Shown piece by piece: positions 1-10,530 of a DNA stretch of 30,172 nt (positions within the stretch are counted from its first letter, which is position 1; the number at the start of each line of letters is the position of its first letter). Source of the DNA: Symbiodinium natans (Eukaryota > Sar > Dinophyceae > Suessiales > Symbiodiniaceae); NCBI GenBank assembly GCA_905221605.1, contig CAJNDS010000558.1:907659-937830 (forward strand), read 5' to 3'. Below the pieces are notes generated by a model. It had not been told where the DNA came from, searched no databases, and saw nothing but the letters and a program-made list of their open reading frames with translations. A program made the translations under genes and the position numbers.

Positions 1-312
1 GCCCAAACCAGGAAAGTCAACATGTCCGGCGTGAGGTACGTGGGATACTGGAGACTGTGCCGATGGACTGGGCAGAGAGGAACCCACAAGCTGCCAGCGC
101 ATTCAAGACGAGGCTGAAGACGAACGTCGCCACAACGAAAACCTTCTCAATGAAAGCCATTCTTCACTACGGCGTGCTACCACAAGCCTGCTACGATCTG
201 TCTGCCAGGCTGTTGAGCCACCCACACCACAACCCGTTCGCCTTAAGACCCTCCCCTGGTCCCACTTTCCTGTCGATTAAACGTGCAGCACCAACATGAA
301 ACAGGGATCTTG
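1..312. other. Unassigned sequence at window edge
   Basis: No recognisable gene. An open frame of 80 codons (57-299, +) begins with GTG, has no family resemblance I can name and ends next to telomere-repeat DNA. I treat it as chance. Confidence 0.5.
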
Positions 313-370
313 AAACCCTAAACCCTAAGCCCTAAACCCTAAACCCTAAACCCGAAACCCTAAGCCCTAT
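313..370 (-). repeat. Interstitial telomere repeat (CCCTAAA)
   Basis: Short run of CCCTAAA units with variants CCCTAAG and CCCGAAA. The G-rich strand is the minus strand. Confidence 0.9.
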
Positions 371-505
371 ATGAAACAAGGCTTCTTCCCTCATTAAGAG
401 GTAAGATGGGCTCTCTGGGTTCTTGCCCCATGCAACTTACCCATCAACAATCTTCTCCAACGCGGAGCCCTGGGCTCCGACTACAGCCTAGCAGTCGAAG
501 GAGCA

Positions 506-579
506 CACCCTAAACCCTAAACCCTAGATCCTAAACCCTAAACCCTAAACCCTAAACCCTAAACCCTAAACCCTAAACC
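506..579 (-). repeat. Interstitial telomere repeat (CCCTAAA)
   Basis: About ten CCCTAAA units with one degenerate unit (TAGATC). Same orientation as the block at 313-370. Confidence 0.9.
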
Positions 580-666
580 TTTTGGGGCCGGGATGCTGTG
601 TATTGCAGTCGCCAATGAAGCACCGGAACGTCGTGAACATGGCAACCTCAGGTTGCTGTGGAGGTC

Positions 667-856
667 GGTTTAGGGTTTAGGGTTGAGGGCTTAGGGTTGA
701 GGGTTTATAGGGTTGAGGGTTTATAGGGTTTATAGGGTTTGTAGTGTTTATTGGGTTTATAGGGTTTATAGGGTTTATAGGGTTAATAGGGTTTATAGGG
801 TTTATAAGGTTTAGGGTTCAGGGTTTCGGGCTCAAGGTTTAGGGTTTTGCGTGTTA
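667..856 (+). repeat. Degenerate telomere-like array with a GGGTTTATA variant
   Basis: TTTAGGG repeats enclose a run of about ten units of a 9-bp variant (GGGTTTATA, with GGGTTAATA and GGGTTTGTA forms). The variant run points to local amplification of a mutated unit rather than new telomerase synthesis. Confidence 0.85.
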
Positions 857-1158
857 TCGGCCCTGGCTTTGCTGTCCTGCTGTTTTCCTGAGCAGGGGCC
901 CTCGTTCTGCCGAAAGAAAGTAAGCCAACGTGTTTGGGATAATGAGGGCCCTTAAACTTAAAGAACCCTAAACTGGGCGTACTACCACCACCATGCCGGT
1001 ACGGCTTAAGATTAGGGTTCAGCGTTTAGGAATAAAGACCACATCTTCTGCAACCAAGGCACACGATCCCTGGCTGATACTAAGATTTCCATGTTTACCT
1101 TCCCCAGTCACCTATAGGGAACAAGAAGCCTACCTTTCCCTGACTTCTTGTTGTTGCT
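857..1158. other. Unassigned sequence
   Basis: No gene, RNA or repeat recognised. It begins in decaying telomere-like sequence. Confidence 0.4.
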
Positions 1159-1350
1159 ATATTATTTTATATTATCTGATATTGTATTATATTATATTCT
1201 ATTATGTTATGTTATAATACATCATATTATATTATATTCTATTCGATTATATTATATTTTATGATATTATATATACATACATACATACATACATACATAC
1301 ATACATACATACATACATACATACTTCTTTTTTTTTTGGGGGGGGGGGGT
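1159..1350. repeat. AT-rich tract, (ATAC)n microsatellite and poly-G run
   Basis: A TTATA/TATTA-rich tract (about 1159-1270) runs into about 13 ATAC units (about 1271-1325), then a T run and a run of 13 or so G. These are simple repeats. The open frames across them encode only low-complexity peptides. Confidence 0.9.
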
Positions 1351-1486
1351 GTGGAGCAGAGCTGCCCCAGAAACCTCACGGAACCGGGCCGAGGCGCCGG
1401 GATGTTGTAGAAGAACTCGCGCAAGCCCAGCTCCTCCACGCGCCTCTGGCATCGGGTGAAGCGTGAGGGTGTAGAGGTTGGGGAAT

Positions 1487-1605
1487 GTAGGGTTTAGGGT
1501 CTAGGGTTTAGGGTTTCGGGTTTAGGGTTCAGGGTTCAGGGTTCAGGGTTCAGGGTTCAGGGTTTAGGGTTTAGGGTTTAGGTTTTAGGGTTTAAGGTTT
1601 AGGGT
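1487..1605 (+). repeat. Interstitial telomere repeat with TTCAGGG variants
   Basis: TTTAGGG units with an internal run of TTCAGGG and single TTTCGGG and CTAGGG variants. Confidence 0.9.
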
Positions 1606-2416
1606 AGCAATTTCTTGAATTGTCTAGTTATTTCGTGAGGGGCCTGTAGAGACGGGCGAGGAACTTTGGTGTCAGCGGCTATTCGACATGTATGGACGCT
1701 GCACGAGTTTAGGGTTAAACCCTAAACCGCTTTTCAAGCTTCGCAAAAAACAAGCAACAACATCTCCGGAATGCTTCACTTTAGAAGACTGCCAGGAAAT
1801 GTTTGAGCACGAGGGTTCTCATGCGTGCTGGCAGTGTCGTCGTTTGGCTCATGTTCCATAGCAGTGCATGCCTGGCACTACCTAGCACTGTAGAGCTACC
1901 ACGCAGTCAGGTCAATGAGAACGAGAATGAAGCAGAATGCATAGTTTGGGTAGCTGTTGTGTATTTGTCAGAAGGGACGAGTGCTTAAATCTTCAGGCTC
2001 CTACAGTATCCGATGCCCAAGCAATGTGCGTTTGGGACCGCTGGACGAAAACCGGTAAAATCTGCCGCCTGTCTTTACCGATGGTGAAGGAGGCCAGACC
2101 AGCTATCACGTACCTGAACGCAGCTCGTGGGGCGAGGATTTCGGTTCCAAAAGCTAGGTCCTTAAACACTAAAACTACAGCTAACTTGGTTGCTGCTGAG
2201 GAACTTAAGTTCAGCTACCATGATAAGGAAGTCAGCCACACCTACTTACTACTTATCCACGACAAAGTGCAATCGCCTTATCTGCAATGCAGATGTGAAC
2301 CTTTATCGTGACTACCTCGGGCTTCGCAGCAACACTGGTGAGCCCGATCATTTAAGCACTCTTGGCCTCGACTCTTTTGAGCACAGTCCCCGAAACACAC
2401 CTCTGCACGGTACAGG
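1606..2416. other. Unique sequence, no recognised gene
   Basis: About 0.8 kb of complex sequence. The longest open frame (1937-2311, +, 124 codons) matches no family I know. A small head-to-head telomere-repeat pair (TTTAGGG directly followed by TTAAACCCTAAA) lies at 1707-1727. It could hold an exon or be non-coding; I cannot tell. Confidence 0.4.
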
Positions 2417-2460
2417 CCCTAAACCCTGTAAACCCAAACCCTAAACCCTAAATCCTGAAC
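2417..2460 (-). repeat. Short CCCTAAA block
   Basis: Four or five degenerate CCCTAAA units. Confidence 0.8.
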
Positions 2461-2607
2461 CATAAACGCCTCCTGAAGCCAATGAACCTCACAAGCCCTG
2501 AGCCCTTTTGGTAAGTTCACCCGGGGAACAGCACTGCGAATAGAAGAAGGAACGCCAGCGCCAACCTGGGAATCTTCAAAGGAACAGGGGTGGGGCGGAC
2601 GGGGTGG

Positions 2608-3018
2608 TAGGGTTTTGGGTTTAGGATTTAGGGTTTAGACTTTAGGGTTTAGGGTCTTTGGGTTTAGGGTTTAGAGTTTAAGGTTTAGGGTTTAGGGTTG
2701 TTTAGGGTGCAGGGTTTAGGGTTTAGGGTTTAGGGTTTAGGGTTTAGGGTTTAGGGTTTAGGGTTTAGGGTTTAGGGTTTAGGGGTTTAGGGTTTAGGGT
2801 CTTTGGGTTTAGGGTTTAGGGCTTAGGGTTTAGGGCTTAGGGCTTAGGGTTTAGGGCTTAGGGCTTAGGGCTTAGGGTTTAGGGTTTAGGGTTTAGGGTT
2901 TAGGGTTTAGGGTTTAGGGTTTAGGGTTTAGGGTTTAGGGTTTAGGGTTTAGGGTTTAGGGTTTAGGGTTTAGGGTTTAGGGTTTAGGGTTTAGGGTCTT
3001 TGGGTTTAGGGTTTAGGG
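2608..3018 (+). repeat. Long interstitial telomere repeat (TTTAGGG)
   Basis: About 410 bp, mostly perfect TTTAGGG, with embedded CTTAGGG clusters and a repeated GTCTTTGGG variant at both ends. The variant pattern suggests segmental duplication within the array. Confidence 0.95.
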
Positions 3019-3138
3019 GCTGAGGCCTTGGTGGGCCCTTTCACAGCTTAGGGTCTTCGAATGCAGCCGCGGCTCGTCCAAATGCCTGCGATCAAGCCCC
3101 TGGGAGGCGGACTGGGATGCGGCAAACTATGGTCCCTT

Positions 3139-3288
3139 ACCTACATGGGGCATTATACCCTACAACCCCGTAAAAAAATGCCTTTATAGGGCTGGCTAGG
3201 GGGATTATAAGGTACCTACATGGGGCATTATACCCTATAACCCCTTGAAAAGGCCCTTTATAGGGTTGGTTAGGGGGATTCCAAGGCC
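3139..3288. repeat. 75-bp tandem duplication
   Basis: Two copies of a unit of about 75 bp containing CTACATGGGGCATTATACCC and then a TTTATAGGG-GTTAGGGGGATT stretch, starting near 3141 and 3216. The copies differ by several substitutions and small indels. Confidence 0.85.
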
Positions 3289-3651
3289 TAATCGCCCGTG
3301 CTGGTATGAAGACACTGAACCAGAAATCCCCAACTACTGGTCAACACTCATGTGGGGACTTTAGTGACATCCATCCCGCCGCAGGCAGGTCACATGGGGG
3401 CTTACGATATTAGGGGTACCTTATTGGGGGTGCTTGCTATAAGGGTATCCTACTATTCGGGGTCGAGAATAGGGATCGTAAACCCCCACTTGCGCCTCAA
3501 AAGTTTAGGGTTTAGGGCTTATATCAAGCCTGACTCCTTGCTCTTATGAAGATGCGCTAGGTACTTTACCGATTCCTAGCAAGTGACTTTGGGAACATGG
3601 GCACCCCTGCTGGCCCCTTAACATGCTTGAAAATGACCCCTGCACCACCAC
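3289..3651. other. Unassigned sequence
   Basis: No gene recognised. The open frame at 3352-3549 (65 codons) runs into telomere-like sequence and is not convincing. Confidence 0.4.
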
Positions 3652-3735
3652 CCGAAACCCTGCCGACCCAAAACCCTCGGCCCTAAGCCCTAAACCCTAA
3701 ACCCTAAACCCCACATCCCAAACCCTGCAGCCCTA
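3652..3735 (-). repeat. Degenerate CCCTAAA block
   Basis: CCCTAAA, CCCTAAG and CCCGAAA variants in the opposite orientation to the next block. Confidence 0.85.
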
Positions 3736-3810
3736 ACAGTCGCCATGCCTCAGCATCAGCCGTAGGTCAGACATGATCTTCAGGCGGAAGACTCTCCTTG
3801 GGGATGGTGG

Positions 3811-4026
3811 GGGGGAGGGGGGGGGGGTTAGGGTTTAGGGTTTAGGGTTTAGGGTTTAGGGTCTGGGGTTTAGGGTTTAGGGTTTAGGGTTTAGGGTTTA
3901 GGGTTTAGGGTTTAGGGTTTAGGGTTTAGGGTTTAGGGTTTAGGGTTTCGGGTCGGGGGGGGGGGGGGGTTTAGGGTTTAGGGTTTAGGGTTTGGGGTTT
4001 AGGGTTTAGGGTTTAGGGTTTAGGGC
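3811..4026 (+). repeat. TTTAGGG array with two poly-G expansions
   Basis: TTTAGGG units are preceded by a G-rich run (about 3811-3827) and interrupted by about 15 consecutive G (about 3955-3970), after which the repeat resumes. The G runs seem to have expanded within a telomere unit. Confidence 0.9.
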
Positions 4027-4088
4027 GTTGAGTCCAAGAGCCTGCTTAAGGCTCATTGGGTTCTAAGTAAGGAGATCAGGGTTTCAAT

Positions 4089-4160
4089 TTCAGGGTTTAG
4101 GGTTGAGGGTTTAGGGTTTAGGGCTTAGGGCTTAGGGCTGAGGGCTTAGGGCTTAGGCTT
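4089..4160 (+). repeat. Degenerate TTTAGGG/CTTAGGG block
   Basis: Ten or so units, with a switch from TTTAGGG to CTTAGGG and CTGAGGG. Confidence 0.85.
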
Positions 4161-4606
4161 CAGAACTTCCCAAATAGGGCTAGAAGCTGTTCTATCTACA
4201 GCTACACCCGACTTGTAGCACCTGGACATTGCACCTTGCCAGGAATGATCACAACGTGAAGGCTAGAGATTTGGTGCTGGAGAGGAGATCAGATGATGTG
4301 AACAAAGCTTAGAACATTGATCATGTTGTGTATGTATGCACATACGTACAAGGTATAAATGCACACCGTGCAGCCGCATTTCATTCATATGTATGTATGT
4401 GTGTGTATATATGTAAATATATAGGCATACGTACCAGCTAAGGACTGAGTATGTACATGCATATGCGTATGTGCATGCGATCATGCTCGTAACGTGGCTG
4501 TACCTATTTCGGGTCCAGGGTTCAGGGCTCCGGTTTAGGGTTGGGGTCCCTCAAAGATATCCAAACGTCCGACAGACTGCCCCTGCGGAGCATTCTTGCA
4601 ACTGAA
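4161..4606. other. Unassigned sequence with a TATG/TGTA-rich tract
   Basis: The tract at about 4322-4480 is alternating purine/pyrimidine sequence (TATG, TGTG and TACG steps), a microsatellite-like region. No gene recognised. Confidence 0.5.
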
Positions 4607-4644
4607 TCCTAAACCCTAAAGGCCCTAAACCCTAAACCCTAAAC
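4607..4644 (-). repeat. Short CCCTAAA block
   Basis: Four CCCTAAA units interrupted by GGCC. Confidence 0.8.
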
Positions 4645-4990
4645 GCGCCCCTTTCAAGATTGCAGCAATTCTCAACAACACAACTTCATCAAGCCCCGGG
4701 TCACCACGCGCGCAAGTCGAACCAACCGAAAGCACCGCAGCAGCAGCGTCCCCACAATGTCCTGAGTGCGGGGGCGGGCCTATTTCAGGGGCTAGAACCA
4801 TTTCACTTCGGGGTCGGCTGTGGAAATGCAAGACTTTGCTTCGAAGGCTCATGGCTAGGCAAAAGTAGGGTCAAAGAAGAGCCGCGGAAAAGGATATAGC
4901 CAGGGTCCAGGAAGGATAAAGGTTATGGCCAGTTTTGGCGACGGCCCGCAACACTACACCGCACAAGATCTCAAGAAGGTGCCAGGCCAG
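4645..4990. other. Unassigned sequence
   Basis: Complex sequence without a recognised gene. The overlapping open frames on both strands (75 and 79 codons) have no family signature. Confidence 0.4.
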
Positions 4991-5265
4991 TAGGGTTTAG
5001 GGTTTAGGGTTTAGGGTTTAGGGTTTAGGGTTTAGGGTTTAGGGTTTAGGGTTTAGGGTTTAGGGTTTAGGGTTTAGGGTTTAGGGTTTAGGGTTTAGGG
5101 TTTAGGGTTTAGGGTTTAGGGTTTAGGGTTTAGGGTTTAGGGTTTAGGGTTTAGGGTTTAGGGTTTAGGGTTTAGGGTTTAGGGTTTAGGGTTTAGGGTT
5201 TAGGGTTTAGGGTTTAGGGTTTAGGGTTTAGGGTTTAGGGTTTAGGGTTTAGGGTTTAGGGTTTA
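4991..5265 (+). repeat. Perfect TTTAGGG array, about 39 units
   Basis: 275 bp of TTTAGGG with no variant unit that I can see, unlike most other blocks here. Perfection implies it is young, either newly added or homogenised. The flanks are not telomere-like. Confidence 0.97.
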
Positions 5266-5946
5266 CAGTCAAAAAGGACCACCCTAAAACCCTGAACCGT
5301 TCTATAGAGCTCAGATTTCCAGGTAGCTGGTCCAGGATCTCGTTTTCGTTCAGTGGAGGGTTTGGGGTTTAGGGTTATACAGTACTTGCTGAGGGAATTC
5401 ACGAAGCCGCTAAGTATAACTGGGGTTCGCAGTTAGGGCAACGTCAAAGCTCATTTAAGGCTCTGATACCCCACTTGTAACAACTCAAGTAGGCTTCGGC
5501 AACCCTAAGCCCAAGACCCCAGTGAGCTTCTGTCTGCCACGAAGCGGGCGGGGTCGTTGAGGCGAACTGCCACATCACGTCCACGACGCCAATGGACTGC
5601 GGCGTATTGTGCTGTTATGGGTGCTTGCATACTGACAGCTCGTACGTCGTCAAGGCCTTAAACCCTAAACCCTAAACCTGAACCACTGGAGGGGGCATGA
5701 CTTACTGGTGCTTGAGGGGGTATTTCGGGGGGAGCGAATGTAGGCACTACTATCGGGGCACACATGGCCCTTCTCAAAACTCTGCCTTTTCTGGGGTGTG
5801 GGGTGACAACAGGAGCCACGACGGAGATCACACTGTAGAGAACTCACCCTTTTTGTTTAGGGGATTGCTAGATGCACAAGTAAGTAAGTATAGGAACAGG
5901 ATGGCATACGAGTTCTCTACCCAATGCCCTGAAGCCAATGCTACCC
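5266..5946. other. Unassigned sequence
   Basis: Complex sequence with single CCCTAAA relics near 5659-5680. No gene recognised. The open frame at 5697-6008 runs into CCCTAAA repeats and is probably not coding. Confidence 0.4.
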
Positions 5947-6020
5947 CGAACCCTAAACCCTATACCCTAAACCCTAAACCCCAAACCCTAAACGGCCCTA
6001 AACCGTAAACCCTAAACCTA
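5947..6020 (-). repeat. CCCTAAA block
   Basis: Eight to ten CCCTAAA units with CCCTATA and CCCCAAA variants. Confidence 0.85.
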
Positions 6021-6116
6021 CCTCGGCTGTAACCCCTTCCCATGTGCAGCAGTCCGTCAAGAAAGCATCGAACCAATTCCACATCTGCTCCGAGCCACAC
6101 CTGGCAACTGCTTGTT

Positions 6117-6300
6117 CGGGGTTTAGGGTTTAGGGTTTAGGGTTTAGGGTTTAGGGTTTAGGGTTTAGGGTTTAGGGTTTAGGGTTTAGGGTTTAGGGTT
6201 TAGGGTGTAGGGTTTAGGGTTTAGGGTTTAGGTTTTGGGGTTTTGGGTTTAGGGTTTAGGGTGTAGGGTGTAGGGTGTAGGATGTAGGGGTTAGGGTTTA
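6117..6300 (+). repeat. TTTAGGG array ending in GTGTAGG variants
   Basis: About 15 perfect units, then TTTTGGGG and a short run of GTGTAGG units. The variant end forms the left part of the 352-bp duplication. Confidence 0.9.
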
Positions 6301-6929
6301 TCCCCCCGAACTACGAAGCTCGCTAACTGCGTGCGACCCAATCGGGTCACTCCGCGGGAGGTCGGATTGCAGTGGGTTCTGGTGGGGCAAAATTAGGCGG
6401 CCAGATCAAGGCCACCAGAATCAATATCGAAGCTAGGGCTTAGAATTTATTGAAATTGTTAAGGGTTCAGGTCCAGCGAAGTTTCGAGGAGTTTCGAGGA
6501 GCTTCTGTCAGGGTACAGGGGTACCGGGGCCTGAGGGTTAGGGTTTCGGGTTTAGGGTTTAGGGTTTAGGGTTTAGGTTTTGGGGTTTTGGGTTTTGGGT
6601 TTAGGGTGCAGGGTGTAGGGTGTAGGGTGTAGGATGTAGGGGTTAGGGTTTATCCCCCCGAACTACGAAGCTCGCTAACTGCGTGCGACCCAATCGGGTC
6701 ACTCCGCGGGAGGTCGGATTGCAGTGGGTTCTGGTGGGACAAAATTAGGCGGCCAGATCAAGGCCACCAGAATCAATATCGAAGCTAGGGCTTAGAATTT
6801 ATTGAAATTGTTAAGGGTTCAGGTCCAGCGAAGTTTCGAGGAGTTTCGAGGAGCTTCTGTCAGGGTACAGGGGTACCGGGGCCTGAGGGTTAGGGTTTCG
6901 GGTTTAGGGTTTAGGGTTTAGGGTTTAGG
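6226..6929. repeat. 352-bp tandem duplication with telomere-repeat boundaries
   Basis: The segment beginning TCCCCCCGAACTACGAAG at 6301 recurs at 6653, an offset of 352 bp. Each copy carries the same telomere-variant head (TTTTGGG, GTGTAGG), about 240 bp of unique sequence and a TTTAGGG tail. I see one substitution in the unique part (GGGGCAAAA against GGGACAAAA), so the duplication is recent. Boundaries are uncertain because they lie in repeats. Confidence 0.93.
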
Positions 6930-7036
6930 GTTTAGGGTTTAGGGTTTAGGGTTTAGGGTTTAGGGTTTAGGGTTTAGGGTTTAGGGTTTAGGGTTTAGGG
7001 TTTAGCGTCTAGGGTTTAGGGTGTAGGGTTTAGGGC
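6888..7036 (+). repeat. TTTAGGG array
   Basis: About 18 units, mostly perfect, at the right edge of the duplication. Confidence 0.9.
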
Positions 7037-8383
7037 CATTGCCCAGGGCCCAGAGCCTACAAAAATTCGACACATGCCAAAACCTGGAACAAACCTAAAG
7101 CCCCTAACAACCCTAAATGCACAAACAGAGTCCCAGTGGCCAGAAGGCCCTGCAGCCCAGAACCAGGATCCTGGGACGTCGGGTGCTACCCTGTTTTATG
7201 TATTTGGGAGGGGGGGGGGGGCGGTCTACTTAAGGGGGCTTCATTAGGGCTTAGGTTTCTCCGTTCTGGTCCTTGTAGTGCGAAGGTACCGAAAGGCGCC
7301 ATCATTTAGCAGATTGGGTTTCTGCAAGGAGGACGAAGCTGCTGTATTTGGGGGTTTGGACTTCTGAAGGTTTGATTTTAGGGATGTTGGGGGTTTAGGG
7401 TCTAGGGTTGAGGGGTTCGAGACTAAGTTTGATCAGGCATGGGCAGAGTGCTTCACCCAGAACCCCGCCAGAAGTGCGCGTGGGGGCTGATCAGGGCCAG
7501 GGACCCACACCGCTAGTAGCGCCTCACACCCGAGCTCATGAACCTCACGCCTCATGAGCGACGGACATCTTGGCTCGAGCACCTATGAAGGGCACCGCGA
7601 AGTGCGAGAATCGTTGAGAATTGCAGGACTCCGGTGAACTGATGGCCTCTTGAACGTGCGCTGCGCTCTTGGGACATGCCTGAGAGCATGTCTGCTTCAG
7701 CGCTTCTACTTTTCCTACTCCTGCTGCTCGTTTCAGGGGGGTGCTGCTCCTGCATACTTTGCATTGGCATGCTCAGTATTAAGCATTGCCCACTGGGCTG
7801 ATTGATCAACGTCCACACGAGACTTCGGCATCGGCACGGAGGGGGTCGGTTTCTGACATTCGGCGTGGTGCCTCTAAGGGTCTCCAGGTCTCCACTTGTG
7901 TTTTCCGAGACGAGCTCTCAACTTCTCAGAGCTTGCTCCACACAACATCTCCTTCTTGGGTTTCGTATTTTGGGGGGCCTTTGCCACCCAACATCAGAGG
8001 GCAGTGTAGGAGGTGCCCCCTAAGCCCTAAACCAAACCCTGGAATTGTAATGAAACCAGATTAGACTCACATATCCTGTGGATACTTTGGGAAGTCTCGG
8101 AATACATGGCCAGGACTAAAGTGACTAAAGTTTCGACCTCCATGGAGGACTGGACACCTGGGCATGTTGCGAAGTCGGGGAGTCGACGACATGTGCAGTT
8201 AACATAGCCGATTTGGCGGAGAAAAACTCATCCACCCGGACAAGAATGTAACTACTTCTGTGCGGGCGGAGTCCTGGTGTGCTAGGAGTACGGGGGACTC
8301 GGGAGGGTTGCCCTTACCATGATTGTGAGTTTCGTGCTGTAGACCCGTGACTTTGGGTCGAACTTTCGTCCTACCTAACCTGC
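7037..8383. other. Unique sequence, no recognised gene
   Basis: The longest stretch of complex sequence in the left half. It has a G12 run at 7210-7221. Several open frames of 70-130 codons overlap on both strands (for example 7552-7818 minus, 7786-8064 plus, 8199-8582 minus), but none shows a domain I can name. Spliced exons cannot be excluded. Confidence 0.4.
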
Positions 8384-8459
8384 ATATTCCCTGTATTGGG
8401 GATCCTAATCTTATGAACGGAATATTCCCTGTATTGGGGATCCCAATCTTACAAACGGA
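8384..8459. repeat. 38-bp tandem repeat, two copies
   Basis: ATATTCCCTGTATTGGGGAT starts at 8384 and again at 8422. The copies differ by a few bases. Confidence 0.85.
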
Positions 8460-8582
8460 AGATTCCCTTACGGCATGTTGGGATCGCTGGATTCTCATGG
8501 CCTTGCCAGCAGCTCCACGGCGAGGAGAAGCACAAACCCCATCTCCACATACCTCGCGCTGGGTCGAACTACCCAGAAGCAC

Positions 8583-8705
8583 GTTAGCACTTGGGATGTT
8601 CCCCCTTGTACTACCAGCCTTTAAAAGGGATTATCATAGGGGGAGTATATACTATAATCCCTATTAAGGACTGATAGCAGAAGGGGGAGCATCCCAAGTT
8701 AGCAC
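8583..8705. mobile_element. Foldback MITE, 107 bp, with 8-bp target-site duplication
   Basis: The element spans 8591-8697. Its termini are TTGGGATGTTCCCCCTT at the left and the inverse of TTGGGATGCTCCCCCTT at the right, matching at 16 of 17 bases. The inverted pairing continues inward with gaps through AAGGGATTAT and ATAATCCCT, so nearly the whole element can fold. It is flanked by an exact direct repeat GTTAGCAC (8583-8590 and 8698-8705). No coding capacity. An 8-bp duplication is typical of the hAT superfamily among others; the family call is inference. Confidence 0.85.
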
Positions 8706-9420
8706 GCTCTCCCGAAGGCGAAGCATTGCAAGGCGAAGCATGCGCGATCGACAATCGGCTGACTCGATGCATCTTGAGCCCCAACCGCAGCTTCTTGAAC
8801 TCCTAAGGAATCTAAACCAAAGAGCAACCTAGGTATAAAACGGGTACCCGTTTTGGCTTCAAGGAGCTCATATTTGGAGGTTCAGGATACTGATAACCCA
8901 ATTCTAAGTAGGGCAAAAATTGGGTTGAAAAGTACAGTTCTCATTGGGTTACTAAGTACCATGAACCTCCAAGTACGGGCCACTCCCGAGATGGCAGGGA
9001 GCTAGGGATTCGCCAGGGGGCAGCCAGCCCTCCCAGTTCTCAAAGTGCGGGTCCGTCTGAATCCCGATGGAAATACCTGAGCTGCGAAAGTCGTCCACCA
9101 GCATCTAGAAACTGCGTGGTGCCTCATGGGGTTTATGGGGCAACCCCGTTAAGCATTTACAAAGGATCCTGCGAGGGACTCTAAAACAGACCAGCTCCCG
9201 GCCATCTAAAACAGACCAGCTCCTGGCCAGAGCTCTTGAAAGAAGTGGACGGACGTACAACTGAAGGTTTCGGATCTTCACCGAGAAAGCTGCCAAGAAA
9301 ACTGCAGCAATACCAGATCACTCAACTTCTCGACAGGACCCTCTGGAAGTAGCTCGTGAAACCCTTCCAGCAGAGCAAGGGAGTACGGCACCAAGCCCGA
9401 AGTCTCAATTCAATCTCTAA
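8706..9420. other. Unassigned sequence with a 25-bp tandem repeat
   Basis: CTAAAACAGACCAGCTCC occurs at 9181 and 9206 (period 25). Otherwise no gene or element recognised. Confidence 0.4.
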
Positions 9421-9663
9421 TCCCAAACCCGAAACCCGAAAGCCCAAACACTAAACCCGAAATATAAAAGAAACCAAAAAATCCTAAAAACTCAATCCTT
9501 AAACCCTCCATACCCCAGAGCCCTAAAACCCCAAACAACTAAAAACCCTAAATCCTAAACCCTGAAACCCTCCATACCCCCATCCAAACCCTAACAACCC
9601 TCCATACCCCCCAAAGCCCCAAAACCCCTAAACCCTAAACCCTAAACCCTAAACCCTAAACCC
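9421..9663 (-). repeat. Strongly degenerate CCCTAAA block
   Basis: CCCGAAA, CCCTAAA, CCCCAAA and CCCTCCATA variants, becoming perfect CCCTAAA at the right end (about 9625-9663). The left part is old, the right part young. Confidence 0.85.
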
Positions 9664-9754
9664 CAGGTCAGATCCGGCAACCGTTTGCAACGATGATCAA
9701 GGCGATCAGCGGCTCGAGGTACCTAAGACTCAAGGGGCCTTTCGGGCTGAGAGT

Positions 9755-9905
9755 TGGGTTTAGGGTTTAGGGTTTAGGGTTTAGGGTTTAGGGTTTAGGG
9801 TTTAGGGTTTAGGGTTTAGGGTTTAGGGTTTAGGGTTTAGGGTTTAGGGTTTAGGGTTCAGGGTTTAGGGTTCAGGGTTTAGGGTTTAATGTTTAGGGCT
9901 TGAGG
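9755..9905 (+). repeat. TTTAGGG array
   Basis: About 20 units, nearly perfect, ending in TTCAGGG and TTTAATG variants. The preceding CCCTAAA block is in the opposite orientation. Confidence 0.92.
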
Positions 9906-10020
9906 TCTAGGGTTTTTGTCAGGCCTCCAGGCTTCATGACGCACACCAAAATACCTGAAAAACTCCACCTTGCCTTACGGCCTTACGAAAAACGCCCAAT
10001 ACGCCAAAACCACCACATTC

Positions 10021-10269
10021 ATTTTTTCATTTTCCCTGTTGTATATATATATATACTATGTATTTATTTACTTATTCATTCATGTATTTATCTAATTATT
10101 TAACTATTTAGTTATTTAATTATATTTTCCTTTTTTTTGTTCTGGGGTGGGGGGTGGGGGGGGTGTTCGTGAATTTGGGTAACATTTCAGTGATCCTTTA
10201 AAAGGGGTTTCATGGCAAGTGTTAACTATAGCGGGGCCCTTATGCAGAACCACCCCCCCCCCCCCTCCC
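10021..10269. repeat. AT-rich TATT tract with flanking poly-G and poly-C runs
   Basis: A TATA/TATT-rich tract (about 10041-10125) is followed by a G-rich run (about 10141-10161) and then a run of 13 C (10253-10265). No gene. Confidence 0.85.
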
Positions 10270-10317
10270 CCAACCCAACGCTCCGCACGCAAGCAGCCAC
10301 AAAGCAGCTCCCAAGGC

Positions 10318-10420
10318 CCCAAACCTTACACCCCTAAACCCACAACATATTCGAAAACCCCAGAACCCCCAAACCCCTAAACCAGTAAACCCTAAACCCC
10401 AAACCCGAGACCCTAAATGA
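10318..10420 (-). repeat. Degenerate CCCTAAA block
   Basis: CCCTAAA, CCCCAAA and CCCGAGA variants. Confidence 0.8.
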
Positions 10421-10530
10421 AGCCAAGGTGCAAGAGGATGTGGATGGGCTCCGAAGGCACTGCCAGGTCATTAATGCGTACGAATGTGAGCTCGGCGACC
10501 AATCCTTAGCAGAGAAGGGCTTGAAGGACA

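Noticed and set aside
8841-8864. Second spliced-leader-like sequence, GGTACCCGTTTTGGCTTCAAG
   Set aside because: It needs an insertion and two or more substitutions to match and precedes no ORF. TTTTGGGCTCAATG near 13170 and CTTGGCTCAAAG near 13370 fail for the same reason.
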